From Quadrisphaera sp. (GTDB lineage: Bacteria; Actinomycetota; Actinomycetes; Actinomycetales; Quadrisphaeraceae), in assembly GCA_029258695.1 (NCBI GenBank), contig JARIBR010000015.1, positions 1 to 23,627 of the forward strand: a stretch of DNA of 23,627 bases, written 5' to 3'. A program made the position numbers and the translations under genes. How positions within the stretch are numbered: position 1 is the first letter of the stretch; every line of letters begins with the position of its first letter. The notes below the pieces were generated by a model. The model was not told where the DNA came from. It was given only the letters and a program-made list of their open reading frames with translations, and searched no databases. Shown in pieces: positions 16,269 through 22,814 of the stretch.

Positions 16269-17059
16269 GCACCGACGGAGCCGACGGCGCGCACGGTGCG
16301 GGTGGCCCCCCGGGCCCGGGTGGCTCGGACTCCGCCGGCGTCCCGTTCGCCGGTCGCACGCTGACCCCCAGCCCCTTCGCCGGGGACGACGGCTCGGTCG
16401 GCGCCGACCTCGCCGCAGCGCTGGCGTTCGGCGCGGCGGGCGGCGACAGCCTGGACGTGGCCGCGGTGCACGCGGCGCTCCTCGAGGCGCGCGTGTTCGT
16501 CCCCGTGCTCGCGGTGAGCGGCGAGCACGGGGACGCGGACGCGACGAGCGGCGACGCGGGCGCCGACATGGCCCTGCCGGTCCTGCGCGCCCCCGACGGA
16601 CGCGAGGCGCTGCCGGTGTTCTCCTGCGTCGAGGCCCTCACCCGGTGGGACACCGGCGCCCGCCCCGTCCCGGCGCTCGCCCGGCGTGCGGCGCTCTCCG
16701 CGGTGGGGGAGGAGCGTCAGCTCATGGTCCTCGACGTCGCCGGGCCCACCACGGCGGTGCTGCCGCGCCCGGCGCTGTGGGCGCTGGCCCGCGGCCAGGC
16801 GTGGGTGCCGGCGCCGCGCGACCCCGAGGCGGCGGCGGCGGTGAGCGCTGCGGCGCGCGCCGGGCCCGGCGTGGTCTCGGCCTCGGTCGGCGCCGGACGC
16901 CGGGCCGAGGTGCGCGTGGTCCTCGCGGTGCGTCCCGGGCTGGACCGCGACGGGTTGCGAGAGCTCACCGACGCGGTGAGCGCGAGCCTGGGCGCGAGCG
17001 AGGTCATCGCCCAGCGGGTGGACTCCTTCGAGCTGGAGATCGTCGCCGCAGCGGGCTGA
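16265..17059 (+). CDS. SseB family protein
   Basis: This 264-aa protein begins with a Gly/Ala/Pro-rich disordered stretch (about residues 1-30). An SseB N-terminal-like domain follows (about 55-180), recognised by the acidic helical start, [25 protein letters not shown] and [19 protein letters not shown] second region (about 200-262) resembles the SseB C-terminal fold. The name comes from enterobacterial SseB, but the molecular function of actinobacterial homologues is unknown. It is coupled to priA by a GTGA overlap, and this position after priA is common in actinomycetes (from memory). Its stop codon forms one arm of a hairpin shared with the convergent DUF1844 gene. Confidence 0.85.
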   Translation: MSTDGADGAHGAGGPPGPGGSDSAGVPFAGRTLTPSPFAGDDGSVGADLAAALAFGAAGGDSLDVAAVHAALLEARVFVPVLAVSGEHGDADATSGDAGADMALPVLRAPDGREALPVFSCVEALTRWDTGARPVPALARRAALSAVGEERQLMVLDVAGPTTAVLPRPALWALARGQAWVPAPRDPEAAAAVSAAARAGPGVVSASVGAGRRAEVRVVLAVRPGLDRDGLRELTDAVSASLGASEVIAQRVDSFELEIVAAAG

Positions 17060-17092
17060 GCCACGGCGCCGGCGGGGGTGCGTCGTGGCTCA
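17057..17092. terminator. Hairpin shared by convergent stops of sseB and the DUF1844 gene
   Basis: TGAGCCACG (17057-17065) and CGTGGCTCA (17084-17092) are perfect inverted repeats. Each outer end is the stop codon of one of the two genes. Three more inner pairs and a G-U pair (17066-17069 with 17080-17083) lengthen the stem, leaving a loop of 10 bases. There is no U-tract, but the symmetry fits a bidirectional terminator or an RNA-protecting hairpin. Confidence 0.6.
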
Positions 17093-17500
17093 GGACACCG
17101 GTCCGGTCAGCCGCTCACCGGGGCCCTTGCCGATCGGGTCCGGGTGCTCGGAGGCCTCGCGGAAGGCCAGCTGCAGCGAGCGCAGCCCGTCGCGCAGGGC
17201 CCGCGCGTGGGTGTCGCCGATCTCGGGGGCGGCGGCGGTGACCAGGCCGGCGAGGCTGGTGATCAGCACGCGGGCCTCGCCGAGGTCGCGGTGGCCGCCC
17301 GCCTCGGCGTCCTCGGCGAGCCCGCACTTCACCGCCGCAGCGCTCATGAGGTGCACCGCGGCCGTGGTGACCACCTCCACGGCGGCGACCTCGGCGATGT
17401 CGCGCAGCGCCGCGGCGGCGTCGTCGTCGCGGCCGGCGTCATCGGGGCGGGGTTCGTCGGGGCGGGGTTGGTCGGGCGTCTGCCCGGTGGTGTCGCTCAC
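17090..17500 (-). CDS. DUF1844 family protein
   Basis: This 136-aa cytosolic protein has an acidic, disordered N-terminus (about residues 1-28) and a helical core recognised by VEVVTTAAVHLMSAAAVKCGL (about 41-61), the hallmark of DUF1844. The function of the family is unknown. It is commonly found beside infC in actinobacteria, from memory. The GTG start at 17500 is preceded on the minus strand by TAGGGT and six bases, so a leaderless transcript is expected. It is divergent from infC with a 310-bp gap and convergent with sseB. Confidence 0.88.
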   Translation of the reverse strand: MSDTTGQTPDQPRPDEPRPDDAGRDDDAAAALRDIAEVAAVEVVTTAAVHLMSAAAVKCGLAEDAEAGGHRDLGEARVLITSLAGLVTAAAPEIGDTHARALRDGLRSLQLAFREASEHPDPIGKGPGERLTGPVS

Positions 17501-17505
17501 GCTGC

Positions 17506-17512
17506 TACCCTA
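17506..17512. promoter_or_regulatory. Putative symmetric -10 for the DUF1844 gene and infC
   Basis: TACCCTA reads TAGGGT on the minus strand (17507-17512), six bases before the DUF1844 GTG. It reads TACCCT on the plus strand (17506-17511), facing infC. The minus-strand use is well supported by the window-wide leaderless pattern. The plus-strand use is a guess based on finding no better TAnnnT hexamer before infC. Confidence 0.5.
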
Positions 17513-17810
17513 GGCAGCGACCAACCGGGTCCTGGTGCCGATGCGCGCGTCCGCGCGCACGTCCACCCAGGCCCGGTGCACCAAGCGGAGCCAGCCTCCC
17601 ACCCGCGCTCGCCCCGGTCCTCGCTCCGAGGGACGGACGGCGTCGGGTCCCGGTCACCGCTCCACCACGCGGCGCTGGTCGCGGGATCGGGCGGCGTCCC
17701 CTCGCGTCACGGCGCGTCGGGTACCGGGGGCGGCCCCGCGAGCGATGCTCGCCGGAGGGGGCGGTCCTCTCCAGCGGTGGTCACCGACGACGCCGCAGAA
17801 GGAGCTCCAC
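17513..17810 (+). other. Non-coding leader region before infC
   Basis: No supported gene lies in these roughly 300 bases. Self-complementary elements are visible: TGCGCGCG/CGCGCGCA at 17542-17559, CGGGG/CCCCG at 17725-17738, and GGAGGGG/CCTCTCC at 17754-17772 (one G-U pair), followed by CGGTG/CACCG at 17776-17787 just before the infC ribosome binding site. It may be a long structured 5' leader for the infC-rpmI-rplT operon. An in-frame ATG at 17745 lacks a ribosome binding site and conserved residues. Confidence 0.45.
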
Positions 17811-17813
17811 ATC
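17797..17813 (+). promoter_or_regulatory. infC ribosome binding site and ATC start codon
   Basis: AGAAGGAG (17797-17804) is followed by six bases and ATC (17811-17813). The protein then reads [10 protein letters not shown], the usual IF3 beginning. No ATG, GTG or TTG occurs at this position. Rare AUU/AUC/AUA starts are known for infC and allow IF3 to repress its own translation. Confidence 0.8.
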
Positions 17814-18404
17814 AGCGAACCGCGCATCAACGACCGCATCCGCGTCCCGGACGTCCGCCTCGTCGGACCGAACGGCGAGCAGGTGGGCATCGTCCGCGTC
17901 GAGGACGCCCTGCGCCTGGCGCAGGAGGCCGACCTCGACCTCGTCGAGGTCGCCCCCCAGGCGAAGCCACCGGTCTGCAAGCTCATGGACTACGGCAAGT
18001 ACAAGTACGAGGCCGCCATGAAGGCGCGCGAGGCGCGCAAGAACCAGGCCAACACCGTGCTGAAGACCGTCCGGCTGCGGTTGAAGATCGACCCGCACGA
18101 CTACTCCACCAAGAAGGGGATGGCCGAGCGCTTCCTCGAGGGTGGTGACAAGGTCAAGGTCATGATCATGTTCCGTGGTCGTGAGCAGTCGCGCCCGGAG
18201 ATGGGATACCGCCTCCTCCAGCGCTTCGCGACCGACGTCGCCGAGCTCGGCGCCGTCGAGTCTTCACCGCAGCAGGACGGCCGCAACATGGTCATGGTCA
18301 TCGGACCGCTGAAGCGCAAGGCCGACGCGAAGGCCGAGGCCAAGAAGAAGCGCGACGACGCTGCTGCTGCCGACGAGGGACCCGAGCAGGCCCCCGAGGC
18401 CTGA
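17811..18404 (+). CDS. infC: Translation initiation factor IF-3
   Basis: This 197-aa protein binds the 30S subunit and checks start-codon pairing. Residues 1-75 form the N domain ([49 protein letters not shown]). A basic linker follows and then the C domain (about 85-170; [38 protein letters not shown]). The tail is Lys/Ala/Glu-rich. The start is ATC, chosen for its ribosome binding site and agreement with the IF3 N-terminus; gene finders limited to ATG/GTG/TTG will extend or truncate it. Autoregulation through the rare start is known in E. coli and inferred here. rpmI follows after 52 bases. Confidence 0.95.
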   Translation: MSEPRINDRIRVPDVRLVGPNGEQVGIVRVEDALRLAQEADLDLVEVAPQAKPPVCKLMDYGKYKYEAAMKAREARKNQANTVLKTVRLRLKIDPHDYSTKKGMAERFLEGGDKVKVMIMFRGREQSRPEMGYRLLQRFATDVAELGAVESSPQQDGRNMVMVIGPLKRKADAKAEAKKKRDDAAAADEGPEQAPEA

Positions 18405-18456
18405 GCAGCCCCCCGCACCACCGACGATCCCCCCGACACCACCCAGGAGCGCCACC

Positions 18457-18651
18457 ATGCCGAAGCAGAAGACCCACAGCGGAGCCAAGAAGCGCTTCAA
18501 GGTGACCGGTTCGGGCAAGATCATGCGAGAGCACGTCAACCAGCGCCACCTGCTCGAGAGCAAGACGTCGCGGCGCATGCGCCGCCTGGCGGTGGACACC
18601 GAGATCGCGCCCGCGGACGTCGCGCGGGTCAAGAAGATGCTCGGCCGCTGA
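18457..18651 (+). CDS. rpmI: 50S ribosomal protein L35
   Basis: This 64-aa basic protein is of normal length. It begins [21 protein letters not shown], the standard L35 start, and contains [14 protein letters not shown]. It is a component of the large ribosomal subunit. ATG is preceded by AGGAG with a seven-base spacer. It lies between infC and rplT as in nearly all bacteria and is probably co-transcribed with them. Confidence 0.97.
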   Translation: MPKQKTHSGAKKRFKVTGSGKIMREHVNQRHLLESKTSRRMRRLAVDTEIAPADVARVKKMLGR

Positions 18652-18694
18652 GCGCACCTGCACTCCATCCACCCACCATCTCGAGGAGCACCAC

Positions 18695-19102
18695 GTGGCA
18701 CGCGTCAAGAGGGCCGTCAACGCCCAGAAGAAGCGCCGCACGACCCTGGAGCGCGCCAGCGGATACCGCGGCCAGCGCTCACGGCTGTACCGCAAGGCCA
18801 AGGAGCAGGTCACCCACTCCCTCGTCTACGCCTACCGTGACCGGCGCGCCCGCAAGGGGGACTTCCGCCGGCTGTGGATCCAGCGGATCAACGCTGCGGC
18901 CCGGTCGCACGGCCTGACGTACAACCGCTTCATCCAGGGCCTGAAGATCGCCGAGATCGAGGTCGACCGCCGCATGCTCGCCGAGCTCGCGGTGAGCGAC
19001 CCCGAGGCCTTCGCCGCCATCGTCGAGATCGCCCGTGGCGCGCTGCCGGTGCCCCCGGACGCCACCCTCGACGCCGCAGCGAGCGCTCCGGCGTCCCGCT
19101 GA
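18695..19102 (+). CDS. rplT: 50S ribosomal protein L20
   Basis: This 135-aa protein binds 23S rRNA early in large-subunit assembly. Family residues include [19 protein letters not shown], the long basic helix, [22 protein letters not shown] and the C-terminal [19 protein letters not shown]. Beyond the usual end (about residue 117) it carries an extra Pro/Ala-rich tail, [21 protein letters not shown]. The start is GTG, preceded by GAGGAG. In other bacteria L20 represses its own operon by binding the leader; here that is only a possibility. Confidence 0.97.
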   Translation: MARVKRAVNAQKKRRTTLERASGYRGQRSRLYRKAKEQVTHSLVYAYRDRRARKGDFRRLWIQRINAAARSHGLTYNRFIQGLKIAEIEVDRRMLAELAVSDPEAFAAIVEIARGALPVPPDATLDAAASAPASR

Positions 19103-19130
19103 ACCCCTGACGAGCTCTGAGGGTCGCCCC

Positions 19131-20066
19131 GTGACCCCGTCGCCGGCGCCGTCGTCCTCCGTGGACGGCGGCGCCGTCGTCATGGACAACCCCCGGGCCG
19201 ACCGGGTGCGCTCGCTCGCGCGCCTGGGCACGCGCTCGGGCCGGCGCCGCAGCGGGGTCTTCCTCGCCGAGGGGGCTCCCTCCGTGGCCGAGGCGCTGGA
19301 GCGCGCGCTCACCCGGTCGCGAGCAGGCCTGCCCGGGCCGGTGCGCGAGGTGCTCGTCACCGCCGCCGCGGCAGCCCGCCACGGCGCCCTCCTCGAGGTC
19401 GCCGAGGCCGCCGGCGTCAGCGTCCGGCGCGCCAGCGACGACGTGCTGGCCGCCGTGGCCGACGCCTCCACCCCCCAGGGAGTGATCGCCGTGTGCGAGG
19501 ACGTCACCGTGGGTCTGGAGACGGCGATCGCGCCGAGCGACGACGAGCGACCGCGCCAGGTCGCCGTCCTCGTCGGGACCCAGGACCCCGGCAACGCGGG
19601 CACGGTGATCCGCAGCGCCGACGCGGCCGGCGCCGGCGCGGTGGTGCTCACCGCGGGGAGCGTGGACGCGCTCTCGCCGAAGTGCGTGCGCTCGGCGGCC
19701 GGGTCGACCTTCCACCTCCACCTCACGCAGGGCCCCCCGCTGCCCGACGTCGTCGCCCGTGCCAGGTCCGCCGGCTTCACGGTGCTCGCTGCCGACGCCA
19801 GCGCCGACGCCCCGCACCACGACCTCGACGACCTCGCCGACGAGGCCGCGGTCGGCCGAGGGCTCCTGACGACCAGCACGCTCTGGCTGTTCGGCAACGA
19901 GGCCAGAGGGCTCAACCGGGCCGAGCGCGAGCTGGCGGACGCGGTCGTCGCGATCCCGCTGCACGGCGCCGCGGAGAGCCTCAACCTGGCGTGCGCGGCC
20001 ACGCTCTGCCTCTACGCCGCAGCCCGGGCCCACCGCCCGCCCCGCGCGCACGGCCGTCAGCGCTGA
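19131..20066 (+). CDS. TrmH/SpoU family RNA 2'-O-methyltransferase
   Basis: This 311-aa SPOUT-class methyltransferase uses S-adenosylmethionine to methylate ribose in rRNA or tRNA. The N-terminal substrate-binding domain (about 20-135; RVRSLARLGTRSGRRRSGVFLAEG) resembles the L30e-like domain of TsnR/RlmB enzymes. The catalytic domain follows with motif 1 GTQDPGNAGTVIRSADAAG, motif 2 LWLFGNEARGL and motif 3 IPLHGAAESLNLACAATLCLY, whose chain forms the trefoil knot. The target nucleotide is unknown. GTG 19131 was chosen because GAGGG lies upstream; an ATG at 19182 has no ribosome binding site. It follows rplT by 28 bp and may share its transcript, a common arrangement for ribosome-modifying enzymes. 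Confidence 0.93.
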   Translation: MTPSPAPSSSVDGGAVVMDNPRADRVRSLARLGTRSGRRRSGVFLAEGAPSVAEALERALTRSRAGLPGPVREVLVTAAAAARHGALLEVAEAAGVSVRRASDDVLAAVADASTPQGVIAVCEDVTVGLETAIAPSDDERPRQVAVLVGTQDPGNAGTVIRSADAAGAGAVVLTAGSVDALSPKCVRSAAGSTFHLHLTQGPPLPDVVARARSAGFTVLAADASADAPHHDLDDLADEAAVGRGLLTTSTLWLFGNEARGLNRAERELADAVVAIPLHGAAESLNLACAATLCLYAAARAHRPPRAHGRQR

Positions 20067-20079
20067 GCGGCCGGTGCGT

Positions 20080-20085
20080 CACACT
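20080..20085 (+). promoter_or_regulatory. Putative -10 element of the leaderless 23-codon ORF
   Basis: CACACT, then six bases (ggcgcg), then ATG at 20092. Spacing equals that of the other leaderless starts here. It would drive the ATPase and kinase genes separately from trmH. Confidence 0.45.
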
Positions 20086-20091
20086 GGCGCG

Positions 20092-20163
20092 ATGGCCTCC
20101 GCACCCGGCGACCCTCGCACCCACCGCCGCGCACCGAGCAGCGCCGCAGGGGTGGCGCGGTGA
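20092..20163 (+). CDS. Possible 23-aa leader peptide before the RsbW-like ATPase
   Basis: The ORF begins at an ATG placed six bases after a CACACT hexamer and ends in TGA, which overlaps the GTG start of the ATPase as GTGA. The peptide starts MASAPGDPRTHRR and is polar and basic with no domain. The frame of the ATPase is open upstream but contains no start codon before the trmH stop, so the ATPase must begin at its own GTG. Translation of the short ORF would carry ribosomes to that GTG. It could be a real leader peptide or a chance ORF on a leaderless transcript. Confidence 0.45.
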   Translation: MASAPGDPRTHRRAPSSAAGVAR

Positions 20164-20540
20164 ACGAGATGCTGCTCGCGTGCGACGTGGCGGCTCCCGG
20201 CCTGGCCCGCGAGGCCGTGGCGACGGAGTGCCGCAGCGGCGGCATGGACGGTGAGACGTGCGAGGACGTCCAGCTGGTCACCTCGGAGCTGGTGACCAAC
20301 GCCGTGGTCCACGGACGCAGCGAGGTGCTGCTCACCTGCCACGTCGACGCGGCGGCGCGCTCCGTGCGCGTCGAGGTGGGTGACGACAACTCTCGCCACC
20401 CCCAGCTCCAGCCGTGCGACGACGGCGCCCTGGACGGCCGCGGGCTGTTCATCGTCGACCTCCTCGCCACACGGTGGGGGGTCCGTGACACCGCGTCGGG
20501 AAAGCTGGTGTGGTTCGAGCTGGCCGAGCCGGCCCGGTGA
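20160..20540 (+). CDS. RsbW-like ATP-binding protein (HATPase_c_2, anti-sigma-kinase fold)
   Basis: This 126-aa single-domain GHKL ATPase resembles the many RsbW-like proteins of actinomycetes. The N-box is ELVTNAVVHG with Glu43 and Asn47. The G1 region reads VGDDNSRHP (73-81), without the classic DxGxG glycines, as is common in the actinobacterial subclass. The G2 region is DGRGLFIV (92-99). Such proteins can be anti-sigma factors or serine kinases of anti-anti-sigma partners. No sigma factor or STAS protein is nearby, so the partner is unknown. GTG overlaps the 23-codon ORF (GTGA), and the stop overlaps the histidine kinase start (GTGA). Tight coupling to the kinase suggests a joint signalling role, which is inference. 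Confidence 0.87.
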   Translation: MNEMLLACDVAAPGLAREAVATECRSGGMDGETCEDVQLVTSELVTNAVVHGRSEVLLTCHVDAAARSVRVEVGDDNSRHPQLQPCDDGALDGRGLFIVDLLATRWGVRDTASGKLVWFELAEPAR

Positions 20541-21655
20541 CGAGCCCGGCGCCCGACGGCCCCCGGTGGGGCGAGCTCGCCGACCAGCTGCCCGACGGCC
20601 TCGTCGTCGCCGACGCCCACGCCCGCATCACGGTGGTCAACGCCGCGGCGAGCGCGATCGTCGGTGCGCACGCCGACGCGCTGCTCGGGCGCGACGTGCG
20701 CGAGGCGCTGCCGCTGCGCGACACCACCGGGCGTGACTGGTGGGATCTCACCGCCCCCTGGACCGGGCTGGCGGTGCGCACCGGGCACCGCGAGCGGCTG
20801 CTGGTCCTCCCGGGGGAGGTGGAGGTCATGGTCACCGCGCGCTACGTCCGCCCGGGCCGTTCGCAGCCGGTGACCTCGGTCGTCCTCCAGCTGCGGAGCA
20901 CCCAGGCCCGGCGCCGCTCGGAGAACGACCACGCCGGGCTCATCTCCACCGTGGCGCACGAGCTGAGGTCCCCGCTCACGTCGGTCAAGGGCTTCACCTC
21001 CACGCTGCTGCGCCGCTGGGACCGGTTCACCGACGACCAGAAGCGCCTCATGCTCGCCACCGTCGAGGCCGACGCGGACCGCGTGACCCGGCTCATCGGC
21101 GAGCTCCTCGACATCTCCCGGATGGACGCGGGACGCCTGGAGGTCCGCCGCCAGGTCGTCGACCTCGAGGCGGCCGTCCGCGGACAGGTCCGCCGGCTCG
21201 TGGCCACCGGTGAGGAGGAGACCCGGTTCGTCGTCGTGGTCCCGGGGGCCGGTGACGAACCCCTGCCGGAGCTGTGGGCCGACCCCGACCGCGTCGAGCA
21301 GGTGCTCTCGAACCTCGTGGGCAACGCCGTGCGCCACGGCGGGGGGACGATCACGATCACCCTCGCCGCCCAGGTCGAGCGGCGCGGGCGGCTGCGGGGG
21401 ACCGACGAGGAGCGCAGCGGCGTGCGCCTGAGCGTCGAGGACGAGGGCGAGGGCATCGACGAGTCCCAGATGTCGATGGTCTTCACGAAGTTCTGGCGCG
21501 GGGCGCGGCGCGGGGGCACCGGGCTCGGCCTGTACGTCGTCCGCGGGCTCGTCGAGGCCCACGGCGGCCACGTCCGCGTGGGGCGCTCACCGGCCGGTGG
21601 GGCGGCGTTCCACGTCGAGCTGCCCAGCGGGACGCCGGAGTGGGCGCGCGACTGA
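20537..21655 (+). CDS. Soluble PAS-domain sensor histidine kinase
   Basis: This 372-aa kinase has no membrane helix, so it senses a cytosolic signal. Residues about 8-110 form a PAS domain (LPDGLVVADAHARITVVNAAAS) with the unusual TGRDWWDL segment. The dimerisation H-box is STVAHELRSPLTSVKG with phospho-acceptor His141. The catalytic domain has the N-box QVLSNLVGNAVRHG, G1 VEDEGEGID, F-box FTKFWRG and G2 GTGLGLYVV. All motifs are intact, so activity is expected. No response regulator is adjacent, which makes it an orphan kinase. A kinase in this place, upstream of pheS, is known from memory in Streptomyces. The GTGA overlap with the RsbW-like gene links the two. Confidence 0.93.
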   Translation: MTSPAPDGPRWGELADQLPDGLVVADAHARITVVNAAASAIVGAHADALLGRDVREALPLRDTTGRDWWDLTAPWTGLAVRTGHRERLLVLPGEVEVMVTARYVRPGRSQPVTSVVLQLRSTQARRRSENDHAGLISTVAHELRSPLTSVKGFTSTLLRRWDRFTDDQKRLMLATVEADADRVTRLIGELLDISRMDAGRLEVRRQVVDLEAAVRGQVRRLVATGEEETRFVVVVPGAGDEPLPELWADPDRVEQVLSNLVGNAVRHGGGTITITLAAQVERRGRLRGTDEERSGVRLSVEDEGEGIDESQMSMVFTKFWRGARRGGTGLGLYVVRGLVEAHGGHVRVGRSPAGGAAFHVELPSGTPEWARD

Positions 21656-21688
21656 CCCTCGCCCACCACGCGGGCACCGGCCGTCTGC

Positions 21689-21694
21689 GACCAT
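21689..21694 (+). promoter_or_regulatory. Weak putative -10 element of pheS
   Basis: GACCAT, seven bases, then GTG at 21702, with no ribosome binding site at a suitable distance. It differs from TAnnnT at the first base, so it is the weakest of the leaderless candidates here. Confidence 0.3.
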
Positions 21695-21701
21695 CGGGGC
21701 C

Positions 21702-22814
21702 GTGCCCGCGCCGGACGAGACCCCACCCAGCCCCGAGCCCAGCAACCAGCCCACCGGCGACCCCGGTGACGATGCCGCCGCGCCCGCCGTGGAGGCGCCC
21801 GAGGTTGACGCCGCCGTCGCTGCAGCCCTCGCCGCGTTCGACGCCGCCGGCGACCTCGACGCCCTCAAGGTGGCGCGGCTGACGCACGCCGGTGACCGCT
21901 CGCCGCTCTCGCTGGGCAACCGCGCCATCCGCACCCTCGCCGCGGAGCGTCGCTCCGAGGTGGGCCAGCGCCTCGGCGCCGCGCGCGCCGAGGTCGGGCG
22001 GGCGCTGGCCGGGCGCACCGCCGAGCTGGAGGCCGAGCGCGACGAGCGAGCGCTGGTCGAGGAGGCGGTGGACGTCACCCTCCCCGCGACGCGGACGCCC
22101 GCCGGCGCGCGCCACCCGCTCTCCCGGCTCCAGGAGGAGGTCGCGGACGTCTTCGCGCAGATGGGCTGGACCATCGCGCAGGGCCCGGAGGTGGAGACGG
22201 AGTGGTTCAACTTCGACGCCCTGAACTTCGGCCGCGACCACCCCGCGCGCCAGATGCAGGACACCTTCTTCGTCGACCCGCCGGAGCACGGCCTCGTGCT
22301 GCGCACCCACACCTCCCCGGTGCAGACGCGCGCGCTGCTGGAGCACGGCGTGCCGCTGTACGTCGCGTGCCCGGGCCGGGTCTTCCGCACCGACGAGCTC
22401 GACGACACCCACACCCCGGTCTTCCACCAGGTGGAGGGCATCGCCATCGACACGGACCTGCACCTCGGGCACCTGCGCGGGGTGCTCGACCACCTCATGA
22501 CCTCGCTGCTGGGCCAGGGCACCCGCACGCGCCTGCGGCCCTCCTTCTTCCCCTTCACCGAGCCGAGCGCGGAGATGGACGTGTGGTTCACCCGCCCGGA
22601 CGGCTCGGGCAGCGGGTGGCTGGAGGTGGGCGGCTGCGGGATGGTCAACCCCGCGGTGCTGCGCGCCGTGGGCGTCGACCCCCAGGTCTACCGGGGGTTC
22701 GCCTTCGGGTGGGGCATCGAGCGCATCCTGCAGATCCGGGACGGCGTGGGCGACATGCACGACATGGTCGAGGGGGACGTGCGCTTCAGCCGCGCCCTGG
22801 GAGGAGTGCTCTGA
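21702..22814 (+). CDS. pheS: Phenylalanine-tRNA ligase alpha subunit
   Basis: This 370-aa subunit carries the catalytic core of the heterotetrameric class II enzyme that charges tRNA-Phe. Residues 1-25 are a disordered Pro/Asp-rich extension, longer than in most homologues. A helical coiled-coil arm follows (about 30-120). The catalytic part includes HPLSRLQEEVADVFAQMGW, LRTHTSPVQTR, motif 2 CPGRVFRTDELDDTHTPVFHQVEG and motif 3 FAFGWGIERI. GTG 21702 is the likely start; an in-frame ATG at 21597 lies inside the kinase gene and is rejected. Its TGA overlaps the pheT ATG by one base (TGATG). Confidence 0.96.
   Translation: MPAPDETPPSPEPSNQPTGDPGDDAAAPAVEAPEVDAAVAAALAAFDAAGDLDALKVARLTHAGDRSPLSLGNRAIRTLAAERRSEVGQRLGAARAEVGRALAGRTAELEAERDERALVEEAVDVTLPATRTPAGARHPLSRLQEEVADVFAQMGWTIAQGPEVETEWFNFDALNFGRDHPARQMQDTFFVDPPEHGLVLRTHTSPVQTRALLEHGVPLYVACPGRVFRTDELDDTHTPVFHQVEGIAIDTDLHLGHLRGVLDHLMTSLLGQGTRTRLRPSFFPFTEPSAEMDVWFTRPDGSGSGWLEVGGCGMVNPAVLRAVGVDPQVYRGFAFGWGIERILQIRDGVGDMHDMVEGDVRFSRALGGVL

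Noticed and set aside
17542..17559. TGCGCGCG/CGCGCGCA palindrome as a repressor operator
   Set aside because: It is an alternating GC run that arises easily at this base composition; a two-base loop makes it a poor hairpin and no regulator is linked.
17535..17810. Coding region upstream of the IF3 core in the same frame
   Set aside because: The residues are Arg/Pro/Ser-rich and unlike IF3. The conserved IF3 N-terminus begins exactly at the ATC behind a strong ribosome binding site.
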